This document shows positions 1-12,234 of a stretch of DNA of 64,000 bases, piece after piece. The position numbers and the translations under genes are program-made. The stretch covers positions 404,045,389 to 404,109,388 of the forward strand of contig NC_081408.1 of NCBI RefSeq assembly GCF_030272615.1, written 5' to 3'. Within the stretch, counting starts at the first letter, position 1, and the number at the start of each line of letters is the position of its first letter. Origin of the DNA: Cryptomeria japonica (taxonomy: Eukaryota; Streptophyta; Pinopsida; Cupressales; Cupressaceae). A model generated the notes under the pieces. That model saw only the letters and a program-made list of their open reading frames with translations. It was not told the origin of the DNA and did no database searches.

Positions 1-2301
1 ATGACAAACTTTTGTACGCCCAAGGGGATACATAAGAGGACCGTGAAGAACATTGGACCAGTCTTACATTCTATAGCAACAATGATTAAGGATCCCCATG
101 AGATGGAGTTATACTCCTCAACCTCCCTGTGGTTCTTAAGACCCATGATGACACTCCATCATTAAACCTTATGTTAGCCCTCTCCTCCATCGTTAAACCT
201 TATGTTAGCCCTCTCCTCCATATGTTGGATTGTATATCCAATGTGTGCATGTGATCCCATAGTATATGCTTTGATTGGTGTGTTATTCCAAACTTTCTTT
301 GTGTTTGCATTCTTGTATTATGTGTTCAATATCATGTACTTGCTTAAGTTGGTCTTCTGCAATATCGATAGTGGTTGATGTGTGTGTTGGAAGTATAGTT
401 CATTGTCTCCAAAAACAAAGGGGTGAGCTAAGGGTTCCATATGATTGAGTGGTGTTGAACCACCATTGGGGATCAGTTTTTTTCTAAGAAGCTTAGAGTG
501 CATACAAAAGAAATTTCATCCTTTAGTGCTGTATCTTTTCATGTTTATGCAAATTGATGAAATGTATAATCTAGGGCATTGGAATCCTCATTAGCAGAAT
601 TATAGTTGTTATTTTGAGCTCATTTGAGTTGGAATACAATTCTACCACATAAATGGCAAGACATATATCTTTACTTTTGGCACATCTCAACATAGGTGTC
701 AAACATGAATGGCATTTTTGTATCTTTTTCCTCATGTTTAGACATGATGCAAAAACAATTAAAAAACCTAGTTTCATATTCCTAACTAGCTTATCATTCT
801 TGTCGCATGTATGCCCCCCATGCGATTAGGTGATTAGATGTTGGGGGTTTAGAGAGTTGATGAAGTATTTGTTAATGCTCTACCTTCAATTTTGGTGGTG
901 CTTTGAGATACTTGTGAGTCACGGCAGTTTTGGTGTTGGTAGTCATGCCTGATGTCACGTCTAACTAACCTAGAGTGAGTTAAGTGCACCATTGGGTTCC
1001 CTCATCTCTCTAACTCTCTTACCACATGATCCATAACTCTAGATGTTGACCCACATCCTAGTAGATGTGTGCTCTTTAGTGTGAATTTTGAGATATTGGG
1101 CAAGCAGCATATTATGAGGTTAAACTCCTAGAACTTGTCCAATTATCTCTATGTTCATACTCCATTAAAGAACTGAACTCAATGCCAGAAAACCCTTAGA
1201 AAAGTCTGTATTTTTTATCTGGGAAATTAATTCTAATGAATGCCTAACCACAATTGGAGGACTACATTGGAACTGCACAAGTGTCTTGAAAGTGTCCTAA
1301 TGTCCCAAAAAATGAGCTAGTGTCCTAAAGTGCATTATAGTTTAGACCCTTGGATAGCAAGCATTTCTTGCACTTTTTCTTGAAAAATTCCTAACGAAGA
1401 ATCATTCCTAGGTGTTTGTTTTGTGTGCTTGGAATCTTAGCATGTGTGGTCAATTGGGTGCTTTGCAAGATATTAATCTCCTCATACCAAACATTTGGTG
1501 TGTGTCAGAAAATCTTAATGTCACAATGACCTTATGGATGTTTGTTCTTCGTGTTGGAGGTTGTTGGATATGTCATCATAATATCTTAATCATTTCATAT
1601 CTATTGTGAGTGTGGATGGTTGTCAAAGTAAGACAATCCCTAACTCATAGAGTTGTTGTGGCAACACTGTCACATGTTTAGTGAAGTGTTTTGCTTATGC
1701 CATCATGCTTGATGCATTGGTGATGGGTATCATATGTGTTGACGAGCTTTGTCACTACACCTTGTGTTTGTGAGTGTGCAATGCAACATGCAGCAAAAAA
1801 ATTTGTTCATCCAAATTTTATTCGTTAATATCTTGAGCAAAAACTTGGGGCATTACAAATAGTGGCCTTCATCTAGCCAAGCATGTTATGAATGCACTCA
1901 TAGATCTCCCCAATGCTAGGATTGTCAAAAACAATGATGACCACAATCTTCTTCACCCTCTTCCCCTACTCTATCTTGAACTTTCGCACACATTTATCCA
2001 AGTATGTGTCATGAACACAAGTTGGAAGTGCTATTCCAACTCAAGCATACTTTGATATAGAATGAAATACGAAACAAATTAGGTCTCAACTAGTTCAATA
2101 GTTCCTTCCTTGAAAAGGTTCAAGACAATGCTAATGAGGTGTGGTAGTTGCAAATGAGCATTTGTACCTCAACCTTGTTGACCCACTTGACTCTCAATCT
2201 TGTTGAGTGCATTGTTCATGTCAAACACACAATGGGTCTAGAAGATATGCATGTATGTGGATTCAACTGATTTCATGATGTCTTATATACATGATATATT
2301 A
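1..2301. other. Gene-free DNA left of the hAT element
   Basis: I see no reading frame longer than about 65 codons and nothing I recognise as protein-coding. The DNA is AT-rich and looks like an old repeat. It continues on the far side of the hAT insertion at 7082, because the two flanks share the 8-bp target duplication. If the LUC7RL gene on the minus strand continues to the left, this is part of its eighth intron (inference). Confidence 0.5.
155..216. repeat. 31-bp tandem duplication
   Basis: Two adjacent 31-bp copies (155-185 and 186-216) contain TTAAACCTTATGTTAGCCCT and differ at one position (a/g). A third partial copy begins at 217. Confidence 0.9.
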
Positions 2302-2695
2302 GTAAACCCCTGTGTTGCATGGAGACGCATTTCCAACCCTCTAGGACACGTCTCTGGTATGGAGACACGTCTCACGTGCCCAAGACGTGGCTTAAGACGT
2401 CTATGTGTGTAGGAGAAGCAACCAAAAAATCTCCCACCAATCTCCCGCAATCTCCAACGAACGCAACAAAAAAAACCTAAAAAGCGCTTTTTCGTTAAAA
2501 AAAAAACGCAACCCAAAAAACCTTAAAAAACACAGTAAGAAGAAAAAGGGCAACACGACTAACAAAAATAAACAAAAAAAGCTACGCGACCACAGGAAGA
2601 GGGAATAAATGCCACACGTGACGCCGCCATAGGAAAGGAAAAATTTTAAAATGTAGACCTGCATGCCACATGCGACGCCGCCACAAAAAGAAAGA

Positions 2696-2754
2696 AGAGC
2701 AGACGACCAAGCAAGGGAAGAGCAGACAACCAAGCAAGGGAAGGGCAGACAAAG
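2696..2754. repeat. 23-bp tandem repeat in hAT 5' region
   Basis: Two full 23-bp copies (2696-2718 and 2719-2741) begin agagcagac and contain accaagcaaggga. A partial third copy (agggcagacaaag) follows. Confidence 0.85.
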
Positions 2755-3457
2755 TAACCTGGAAGCATGAGAATCTTCAGCCTACCGCCCTACTATTTTG
2801 CTGCAACAAGATTCTTCAGCAACCTTTCATCTTACACCGGTGATTTTGCAAAAAAAAAAAATTCAGATTAGCAATATGAAAAGACCCCTGACCTTTTTGA
2901 CCTCAAATTTTCAGTTTATATCATTTGGCATTTTGTCAAACAATTGGCATGTAATCTTTTGAAGTCTGATTTTTTCTGAGTTTCAATGTGATTTTTCTGA
3001 TTTGCTTGAAATGATAAAGCATAACACAGAATAAAAATAAATGCAGAAATATGTATATGAATGTAACCAAACTACAGCTGGTAATGTAACCAAGACTCCC
3101 ACGTCCACTTCCAGTAACTCCCAAATCAGTACAACACCTTCCTCCAACTGGTACCGCCACCTTAGAATCACTTCCCAGTTCTGTACAGCCCTGAAATTGG
3201 AAGTTTCAGCAAGTCGCCCCCTTTAGTTGCTGCAACAGACTGGTACATCCCTTCTCTTGTGCAAACACAGGCCTGTACAGCTCTGTGCCTAACTAATACA
3301 GCCCATCTAGTTAGTACGGCTCACCAAAATGAGTACGGCCAGCAAGAGAGATTCTACAGTGAAAAAACCCAGCTCTCACCTTATGAAGTTGTTCTTCCAA
3401 ACCCAAAATCCAAAATATTCATACATAAATCTGATTTTGAATTGAAATTTGCAAAAT

Positions 3458-3507
3458 CACTGTAGCGAATACTGTAGCAGCATCACTGTAGCGCGGTACT
3501 GTAGCGA
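3458..3507. repeat. Cluster of four actgtagc motifs
   Basis: The octamer actgtagc occurs four times within about 50 bp, three times followed by g. The spacing is 10-17 bp. It lies inside the hAT element upstream of the transposase, and clustered short motifs of this kind could be transposase-binding subterminal repeats (inference). Confidence 0.7.
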
Positions 3508-4789
3508 GTTTTTTTTTCTTTTCTTTTTTGGCTGCCACAAATGCCCTTAAATCTGCTCTAACAATCTTCTCCAAATCTACCCTTCTCTATTTGAAAATAC
3601 TAAGACTTTCTAAGCCCAATGTGTTACCTGAATGAAAACACTAATAATCCTTGTGACTGTGTCTTGCAACGGCAAGAAGAATGTCATTCATGAGGGATTT
3701 CGTCCTCACAAACCCTTGAAGATAAACTCTCCAATTAATTCACAAATTATCCATTCAACCAAGCATCTTGAAAGAGCTCTCAAAACTTCTATTTATTCAC
3801 TCTCCAAGGAAGTCGACCCAGCTCACAAGCAATGTGGCATAATAGAAATCACTTTTTATTTTAATATTATAATCTCCTCATTAGGGCACCCATGTACCTT
3901 TAAAAGAAAGGGGACATTTAATAGTTCTAACACTTAAATTTATGGTCCCTTTATGGTCCCACTAAAGTTATTAAATAATGATAAAGTTAAATATTTTAAA
4001 TTTTAACTTCAGAACTTAAACTTTATCGTTAAATAATGAATATCTCCAATTAGAAGTAAATTACCCAGTAGGTATTCAACTATCATCACCGACATTGTTG
4101 CCATTCAAGAATGTAATGAAAATGCCCTAGCCAGCTGACTTACTAGAAATAGTAAGTTCCCAAAAATTGCATCAAATCAACTGGGATTGGCCTGCTGGAA
4201 ATGCCTAGGCCAAATAACCTCTGGATCCTTTCAACGTCCAAGTTAGCACATGGGACCATGGAGAAATAGGCTAAAGACAACATCATACAACGTGTGCTAG
4301 AGAGGGGACATTAAACAATATTTTTAGATTATTAACTAATAAATTTTAGTTTGCAAAAAAAATAATTTTCAGATTATTAAGTTATTGACAGTATTAGCAA
4401 TATTTTAAGTTTTTTTATTTTAATAATTAATAAATTAATAATTTAATACTATATTAAAATTTCTTTAAAATTAGATTATTAGAAGTATTAAAATTTAAAA
4501 TCTGTAATTGTAATACTAATACAGAATATTGTAGCCTGTATACAAAGGTTGCACTGAATAGTCACATAGTGAATAGTGAAACTGAATACGAATTATAGTG
4601 AAGTTGGAGAAATTTGGCAAATAAAATCAAAAATGCAGATTGCATTTCAATTATTGTCTTACAGTACGATAGTATGTTGTCTTACTCTATGACAGATAAA
4701 ATTATTTAGTCTTACAGTAATGATAGTTTTATTTAGTGAATAAATTTAATGTCAAATCTGATTTCATTTTTTTTATTTTTCCATGTAGA

Positions 4790-6650
4790 ATGTCGAATGG
4801 AGGAAAGCAAGGCTTGTACCCACCATGGAAGTATGTTGACTGAGTTTTCAGGGCTGAAAGGAACAGATGGAACAGCCACTATCCATTGTAAACTTTGTCC
4901 AATGCATTGGAAAGGCACCTACACAAGGGTGAGGGCTCAATTCCTTCACCTACCAGGAAACAGTGTTGAAGGGTGTTCAAATGAGTCAGAAAGATATGAT
5001 GTTGTGAGCAAACAAGAAAGGGCTGATGGTAAAGTTTCTATTTGAAGCTATGATGCTTCAACAACAGGGGCAATTATTGCAGTTCAAAGTTATAATAGAG
5101 ACTCAGAGGTGGATATGACTTCTAGAGATGGAACAAGTGAACATGCTTGCAAAAGATCACACATTGGTAGCTCAAACCCCATTGGAAGATTGTTTGATGT
5201 GCAAGGTCGAGAAGCAGTTGATGCAGCGATTGCACGATTCTTCTATGCAAATGGAATACCATTTAATGTTGCTCGCTCACCTTTCTATGGAGAGATGGTC
5301 CAAGCGATCAACAATGCACCACTTGGATATACAAAGCTTTGCACTACTCTAGTCAATAAAGAAAAATCTCAATTGGAGGAACAAACTACACCATTGAAAA
5401 GAGTGTGGGCTACAGAAAGAAGTAGTATTGCACTGAATGGGTGGACGGATACTAGGAATCATCCACTACTTAATATCATGGTAACATGCAACAAAACGCG
5501 TTATTTTTTGAAGGCAATAGATTGTTCAATGGAAGAAAAAAATGCAGAATTTCTTCATAACCAGCTATGTGACAGCATTGAGGAGGTGGAGGCATCACAT
5601 GTAGTCCAAGTTGTTACTAATGCTACCCCTGTTTGTAAAGCAGCAAGCATATTGGTGCAAAAAAGGTACAGACAGATATTTTGGAACTTCTCAAATACAT
5701 GTTTTGCATCTTACTTCATTCTTCTTGACCGCCTTTGTGAAGTCAAAGGAGCTTTGTGTTCCACGGTTGTTAGTGATGCATGGGCAGCTTGGAAGCAATC
5801 TACTTCAAATATTACAGTTGAGGTGAGAGGTATGGTCCTTGATGAGCATTTTTGGGCTGATATTAAGTTTGTCGTGGACTTTATTAAGCCCATATGTGAG
5901 GTGATCAGATTTGCAGATTCAGACAAGGCATGTTTGGGAGAGGTTTATGAAGCAATAGATTCCATGTGTGAAATAACAGATGCAAAAGATATTTCTCTAT
6001 ATCCTTTGATAGAGGAAAAGTTACATGGAAGATGAAACAAACTTAACACACCTCTTCATTGTGCTACTTATACACATAATCCTAAATGGTATGATATAGA
6101 AGTGACCAAAAAGAGGGCTCCACATCAGGATAGAGAGGTAATGACGGAATTTTGGGCAACAATTAAAAAGATTTACGGCCAAGGTGAGGATTCTTCAATT
6201 TTGAGGACTCAATGGAATAAGTTTTCCTGTAGGGGAGGTGATTTTGGTTCCGTAGAAGCTATATATGATATGAAAGTAAAGAAAGACCCTATAGAGTGGT
6301 GTTGGAACCATGGAAGTGAAGCCCCTAAATTGCAATCATTTGCAATACGATTGCTCTCACATGTAGCCATCTCTTCATCTTGTGAGAGAAATTGGAGTAC
6401 TTATGGGTTCATTCATTCACTAAAGAGGAACTGATTAGGATCAAGGAAAGCAGAGAACCTAGTGTACATTCATAGCTCACTTTGTCTTCTCTCTCGTGTA
6501 GATCCTGGATACAATGAGGATCCTTCAGCGAAATGGGATCAAATTTCACCTAATGGAGAAGTTGCAACCATCCTGGATGAAGTGGTTGAAGCAGATGGAC
6601 TAACTGATTTACCCCTTGTTATTCTACCAGACAAGGAACCTAAAAAATGA
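4790..6650 (+). pseudogene. hAT transposase (BED finger, DUF659, C-terminal dimerisation domain), broken
   Basis: The likely start is the ATG at 4790, directly after a splice-acceptor-like ttttccatgtag. The first codons give MSNGGKQGLYPPWKYV, then a 1-nt insertion near 4839 shifts into the frame that carries the BED finger (CKLCPMHWKGTYTRV). A continuous frame then runs to 6650, broken by three in-frame TGA codons at 5043, 6033 and 6432. The DUF659-like part has NGWTDTRNHPLLNIM and VVQVVTNATPVCKAA, where the usual D-N of VTDN has become N-A. About 60 residues appear to be missing after YRQIFW, since the next recognisable block is FASYFILLDRL. The dimerisation domain is clear (LLSHVAISSSCERNWSTYGF, SLKRN-stop-LGSRKAENLVYIHS). 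In hAT families the position of the second stop is usually W in WNKLNTPLH and the third is usually R, so both fit G-to-A or C-to-T decay. It is non-functional. Confidence 0.9.
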
Positions 6651-7081
6651 GAGTGATGACTTTCTAGAGAGCCTCATAGCTGAGGACCTTGATATGGGTG
6701 ATCATGGCATAGAAGAGTAGATGATAGATATAAGATTTCTGATTTTTGTTTCCAGTTTTTTGTTTGTGTATCAGCTTGCTGGTTATCAAGCTATTTTCAA
6801 TATGTAATCAGTTTGAAACTTTGACACAATGATTTTTGACATTTGATTTGACTCATTTCACATTTGTGTACTTAAACTTCAAAGTTAATGTTAATTCTTG
6901 TTTTGAAAGTTCACTGTCATTATATTCTCAGGTGTTCTATAAATTATTAAATTATATTAAAAAAAAATGGCGTCTCCAAGTATCCCCGTCTCCTATTTTG
7001 AAAAAATAGCCATACAAGTACCGGTACCAATCGCTAGCGTCTCAAAGTACCCCCATACCCATATGCAACCTTGGTAAACAC

Positions 7082-8040
7082 CTACACTACATTTGGAGGA
7101 CCAACCTCCTCAAAAATGCCATCTCCTGGATCTCAAACTAAAACCCAATATCCTTACACTTTACCAAATTCAATTGTCCTAATGTTGGTGAGTGGGTGAT
7201 GACTAATCTATGATCGATTGTACTTATGCTGCAACCATGTATCCATGTGGCCTTCATCTTCTACATCAATAAGTCAAACCTTGAAAAAACTTTTTCCACT
7301 ATCATTGGTATTGCCTAGAGGCATGCAAGTGGCACCAACTTTGCCTAACTTGGTGGCCATAGCCTCCTTGTAATAAAAATATTGAAGAACGTGTAAAAGA
7401 ATACCATAAGCAAAAAAAATTACCAATGGTCTCATATGTCTCCTCCTTAGCCTACAGATGGAACATATCAATAATCGCATTTGCTAATACTAAACCTATG
7501 GCCTTTCACTTCTTCCATTCCACCCCACCTCAAATGTCAAAACTACAAATCTATCTTCCTGTGTAGAAACCCTAGAGGAAGTAATGGATGGTACAATGAT
7601 GTCCCCTTGGTATGATCTATCATCTCAGCCCTCTCTTCAAGTGTCTAACTAGTACAAGGGCCAACCCTATTAACAAGTATATGTAAGAAGTGTGTGTTAA
7701 CACTAATTCAACCACCTTCATCACCCAAATAATAAAGTCATCATTGTTACTCAATCAACTCATATTAATATTAGAAATATATACAACAATATAAACTACA
7801 AAACAACAAACCTTTTAATATATTGTAGCACATTTCATGTGCAAAAAAAAAAAAAAAACTTTTTACACATTCTAAGTACAAGAAATAAGAAACAGTTATG
7901 CTTTTAAACATAAAAGAATTTTTAGGAAAAGAATTCAACATAAAGAACAGAAAAGTAAAATAAAAACAACATATGCAATCACAAGAGCAAAAATCATTTA
8001 AAATTGTTTGCAAACATTGTGATTAAACTAAGTTCAATCA
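7082..8040. other. Gene-free repeat flank
   Basis: This is the right half of the DNA into which the hAT element inserted. It is AT-rich with scattered A-runs (for example 7843-7858). I see no supported gene or RNA. Confidence 0.45.
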
Positions 8041-10240
8041 TGTCGTGACCTTTTCACACATCATCCCATTGAGAATGGGGATCCTCCTTGTTTCTTGCTT
8101 TCTAGGGTTTTTGTTAGAGCCTTGTGACCTCTCGGCACCAATTTTGTCAGTTTTGAATGGTCTGGGTTTTGAAAGTCACAAGTCAGTTTGTGCGAACCAT
8201 GGTCAAAACAGAGTCTAGACACCATCAGGGTGCCTAGAAAGTCTGAAGGATGAAGATTGCAATTGATTTGGGTCAATTTGGACAACTTTCTATTTTTGGA
8301 AAGTTTTGTTTTTTCCTGTTTTTTAGGAGGTTTCGTTTTTGGCACTTTAAGCACGATCCCCGCAATGGCTGTTTTTAGAAAGTTTTCCTATTTTTTAGGG
8401 ATGCTTGTTTTTTCTATTTTTGGGAAAGGGATCTAGGGTTTGTACTGTTAGCTCCAAGTTACATTGAAAATGATCGAGAATTCCACTCAAAATGCAAATT
8501 TTGTTCGAAAAAGCTAAGTTCCTCGATTTTAGGGATCCAAAGGAATTTAGAGGATAAATGGTGTATGAATTTCAAATTTCAAGAAGATCCAAGTTGAAAT
8601 GCATAAGTTATGAAGATTTTGAATTTAGTTCTCATGGAGATCAAGTCTCTTCAAGTCCGCCCTCATGATGTATGCAAGGGGAAGAGATCTCTCCAAGTCC
8701 GCCTTGACTTGGTGCAAGGAAGTCATGAAGTCCGCCTTGAAGGGGACTTGATTTAGTCAAAGAAGCAAGGAAGTCCGCTCATGATATGGTGCACAAAGCC
8801 AATGAACTCCGCCCTTGATTGAGTATAAGGTGCATGAGTCTCTTGAACCCTACCCATGGAGAAGGTGCATAAGTTTCATCAAGTCCGCCATGTTAGAAAG
8901 GTTCTCAACTCCCCTCAAGTCTGCCTTGTGAAGTGCAAGGATAGAAGAGCAAAAGTATGTCTAAGTCCACCTTAAAGATGGCATGAAGAGGGATGAAATC
9001 AACTAAGTCCACCCTAGGGAGAGGATATGTAGTGCGAGAGTATGTCTAAGTCCGCCCAAGAGGTGAAGGAAGCAGCAAACATGATGAGCATGGAATCAAC
9101 CAAGTCTGCCCTCCTACAAGTCCAAGTGCATGAGATAAAGGAAGTCCACCTAGGACTAATCAACAAAGTGCAACAAGTTAAGGAAGTCCACCCAACACAA
9201 CAAGTTGAGGTACATGACTTCAATGAAGTCCGCCTAAAAACATGAGAGATGGTGCACAACTTCAACCAAGTCCGCCCTACATCACTTGCAAATGAAAACA
9301 AAGTCAATGAAGTCCGCCTAGATGCAAAGGAATGAGATTCATCAAGTTCGCCTTCATGAGAAACTTGCTAAATTGGGAGTTAGAGAATATTCTCATGGTG
9401 ATCAACAAGATATTTTGTCCAAGTTCGAACTAGAGGCAATTTTAGAAAGTTTTTCAAAATGAAAGATTGAAGATTAAGTTCGATTCATAGACTGAAAATC
9501 AAATTAGAAACTTTCTTTTGGACTGAGACTCACCATTCGAACTTGCTAAGAGGATTCCAACTCAACTGAAACTCAAGTTAGGAACTTTCTTTTGCAAATT
9601 GAAAGACTAAAAGACATTTAGAAACAAATCAAAGAAGATTTTTGTGTTTCTATTTAAGAAATTTGAACTTTAGAGAACAAGTGGAGTAGGTTCTGAGGAA
9701 GTTTTGTGCAGGTTTGAAGGCTTCCAGCAAGATTTCAAAGGTTTATACACAGTTTAGAGAAGGGTTTTGACTGTTCTAGAAGAGCAATTTCACGACATTT
9801 TGAAGATCAACCTCTGATTTTTCATCACAAATGGAATTTCTCCCTTCTTTCTTATTCTTTTTGAAGGTGAAATTTGGTCATGGGCAGATTATCAGATTTC
9901 CTAACCTGATTTTTCAAGTTTTTTCTAAAGAAAGAATCAATATAATGCACTCTCCCTCTATTCTTTCTTATTTTCTGCCCCATAAACCAGTGTTAGTGCA
10001 CACATAATTGAATTTCTTGGACTTAGTTTTTATTCTCAGTTCAAAAATAAAAAATCAGAAATGAAAGTTCCCAAGTTTGGTCATATTCAAGGGTTTTTCT
10101 AAGGTTTTTCAAGAATATCTAAGCATTGAAGCCCCTTTTAAATGCTAAGTGTTGAAAAAAAAGAGTAAAAATCATAATACAATGCTAAAACTCCAAATCC
10201 CCACTTAAAATACATATTCTAACTTAATTTTGTTTAATCC
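8041..10240. other. Probable LTR-retroelement-derived non-coding DNA
   Basis: The stretch begins tgtcgtgacc and contains the AAGTCCGCC array (8650-9360). It has no coding frame above 100 codons and no retroelement protein motif. Its TG start and lack of coding capacity would suit LTR or leader DNA of a retroelement, but no matching second LTR was found in the window, so this is only an inference. Confidence 0.3.
8650..9360 (+). repeat. Degenerate array of AAGTCCGCC-centred units
   Basis: About 17 copies of a core close to AAGTCCGCC(C/T) occur every roughly 40-50 bp, for example near 8654, 8694, 8728, 8770, 8880, 9046, 9225, 9267 and 9308. Variants include AAGTCTGCC, AAGTCCACC and AAGTTCGCC. 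The cores are conserved while the spacers vary, often reading like atgaagg or gatgcaagg. The pattern differs from an ordinary minisatellite, where whole units are conserved. Most core variants are single C/T or G/A transitions. Confidence 0.8.
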
Positions 10241-11880
10241 TTGCAAATTTGGATGACCTTGGGAGTTGGACCATCACGCAAAGTCCAGATGAAGTTTGTA
10301 GTACCCCTCCTCGATCAGACTCTTTTTGTATGCTTTTGATTGACTTCAGTGGAACATTATTGTACATTGATTCAGATTTGATGCGATGTTATTTCATGCT
10401 TTATCTGGATTTGTGGTGTATGATTTTATGCAGTATCTCAGTGCTTATGATTAATGTTATTTTATGGATCCTTATCATGGACTGACACTCTTACCTTATA
10501 TGTGTGATGCGTTATTTATATGTTGCGTGTTGGCAAGTGTATTGGGATGCAAGGGGATGATTTTCCTTCACTCACTCCGGTGAGACAGGGAACGTCACAA
10601 TTCTCCTTCATCAGCGTGCGTGTCGTGTCTGTTTATATACATATATATTTGTTTGTATGCACGTGTGGATTCTTTGGTGCAAGACATTGCAGGTACTAGT
10701 ACCGGGTAGGTACGGGGTATCGACTCCACCTGACTTCACAAGTCTGAGCGTGCCTTATATGTCCGATGGGAGTGGAGGAGATAGTTGTTGGACCCTAACT
10801 TGACCCACAGTTACACTCGTGTGAGTGTTGTCAGTCGGTTGTCTTTCCCGTCTGGCCAGTATGCGAGTCATAGTGCTTTGATTTGGTCATTTGTGAGTCG
10901 TCATTTGATCATCCTTCGTTGTGTGTGTTTCCGTTTATTTAAATGGTTATTTAATTGAGTAGATGATGCTATTTTTATGTTGGCGTAATTAGTTAATTAT
11001 TATGCCCTTGAGATTATTGATTTAATTAAACTAATGAGTTGCTAGCATTAAATGGCTAAATTGGCTTATTTTATTGTGTAAAGTTGCATTAATATATTTT
11101 GTGGAAGGAAATAAATAATTGCCTAGCCATTTATGTTTTAAATGCTTATGTTGAAAGGAAGTATTGTGAAAAAAAGAAAGGAAATGAAATAGAAAATATA
11201 AATAAAAGCTTTCCTTTTTACCTTTTTGACTTTTGTATTTTGTTTGTTAGAAAAGAATTGTTTTTTGGAAAAAGGAGTAAATCTGATTGCTTTTTACTTT
11301 TTAAATAATTTAATCTGATTGGTTGGAAAACTTTTAACCTAAAAAGTTTAGGTTGAAATTATTTTCCCATAATTTCCTAGAAATTCACGGGAATGAGGAG
11401 GCAGAAAATTTGAAAGAGAAATTTGGAAAACCATTCTGAAAGAGGAGCTGGAATTTGATTTGGTTTGCAAGGACTGGGATTCTTCCATCATTTTGCTTGC
11501 TAGTTTGCTTCAAGGTTGGATAATCTCTTCTTGTTTGAAATTTAAAATTTGAATATGTCAGTTGCTTCTTGTGTGTTGAAAAAAAAGCAAATCTCTTTGT
11601 AGATTCTTGTGGAATGATTGGAATGGAAGAAAGAGTGCCTGTTATTGTTGATTTTGTGAAACTTATATCATATGTTTGCTTATAGGAAAGAAATGGTTCA
11701 TTTCTCTATTTGTTGTATGTTTTTGTTCTTAAAAATCAACTTCTTGAATTACCTCTTCTATTGGGAACAGAAAGAATTAGATTTAGATTGTTGTGTGCTT
11801 TCTAGTATCTAATTGTCCAAGATTTGGGGTTTATGTTGGCAAAAATTGGTTATTGCCTTTTGCTAAGATGCAAGGAATTC

Positions 11881-11960
11881 TTCTTGTGTATGGAAGTAAG
11901 GAAATTTATCTTAACCCTTCTTCCTGTGTATGGAAGTAAGGAAATTTATCTTAACCCTTC
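11881..11960. repeat. Exact-length 40-bp tandem duplication
   Basis: Units 11881-11920 and 11921-11960 are identical except for one T/C difference at the fourth base. Each contains tgtatggaagtaaggaaatt. Confidence 0.95.
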
Positions 11961-12078
11961 TCCTACCTGTTGAATTCTTCTATTGTTGCCTAAATCGTTA
12001 TTTATCGGGTTCTTGTGTGATTTTATTTCACCATTTACCTTATTGGTAAATACCCCTTTGTAATTTGGATTTTGGCAC

Positions 12079-12097
12079 TGTGTGTGTGTGTGTGTGT
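12079..12097. repeat. (TG)n microsatellite
   Basis: An uninterrupted TG run of about 19 bp. Confidence 0.95.
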
Positions 12098-12234
12098 CGT
12101 GAAATGAACAGGGGATGAATCGTTTTCATGTTAAATCGATTCTGTATCATATTGATTTTAAATGCTATAGAAGTATGAAATTTTATTGATTTTGACCTTA
12201 CCTTACCCACGCAACGGGCTAGTCCCACCACGCG

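Larger units (their letters stand above)
2310..7073 (+). mobile_element. hAT DNA transposon, degenerate, 4.76 kb
   Basis: The left end reads CTGTGTTGCATGG and the reverse complement of the right end reads CAAGGTTGCATATGG, so the terminal inverted repeat is short and imperfect (8 of the first 11 bases). Flanking 8-mers are gtaaaccc (2302-2309) and gtaaacac (7074-7081), a 7/8 match to the 8-bp target duplication typical of hAT elements. The subterminal regions carry several GAGAC/GTCTC motifs. The interior encodes a BED-finger hAT transposase on the plus strand (4790-6650). The first 2.4 kb are non-coding, with small tandem repeats and an actgtagc cluster. Because of stops, a frameshift and an internal deletion in the transposase, the element cannot be autonomous. 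Confidence 0.85.
10241..12190. other. Gene-free retroelement-like DNA
   Basis: I found no supported coding region. The segment near 10690-10760 (gcaggtactagtaccgggtagg and following) and the AT-rich tract that follows look like retroelement non-coding DNA. It contains the 40-bp duplication and the TG microsatellite listed separately. Confidence 0.35.

Noticed and set aside
2401-2733. Minus-strand 110-codon frame, hydrophobic.
   Set aside because: It is the complement of an A-rich low-complexity tract within the hAT 5' region; leucine/phenylalanine runs are compositional.
8650-9360. CRISPR-like or coding repeat reading.
   Set aside because: Cores are 9-10 bp with irregular spacers, and frames across it are interrupted or shadowed on both strands.
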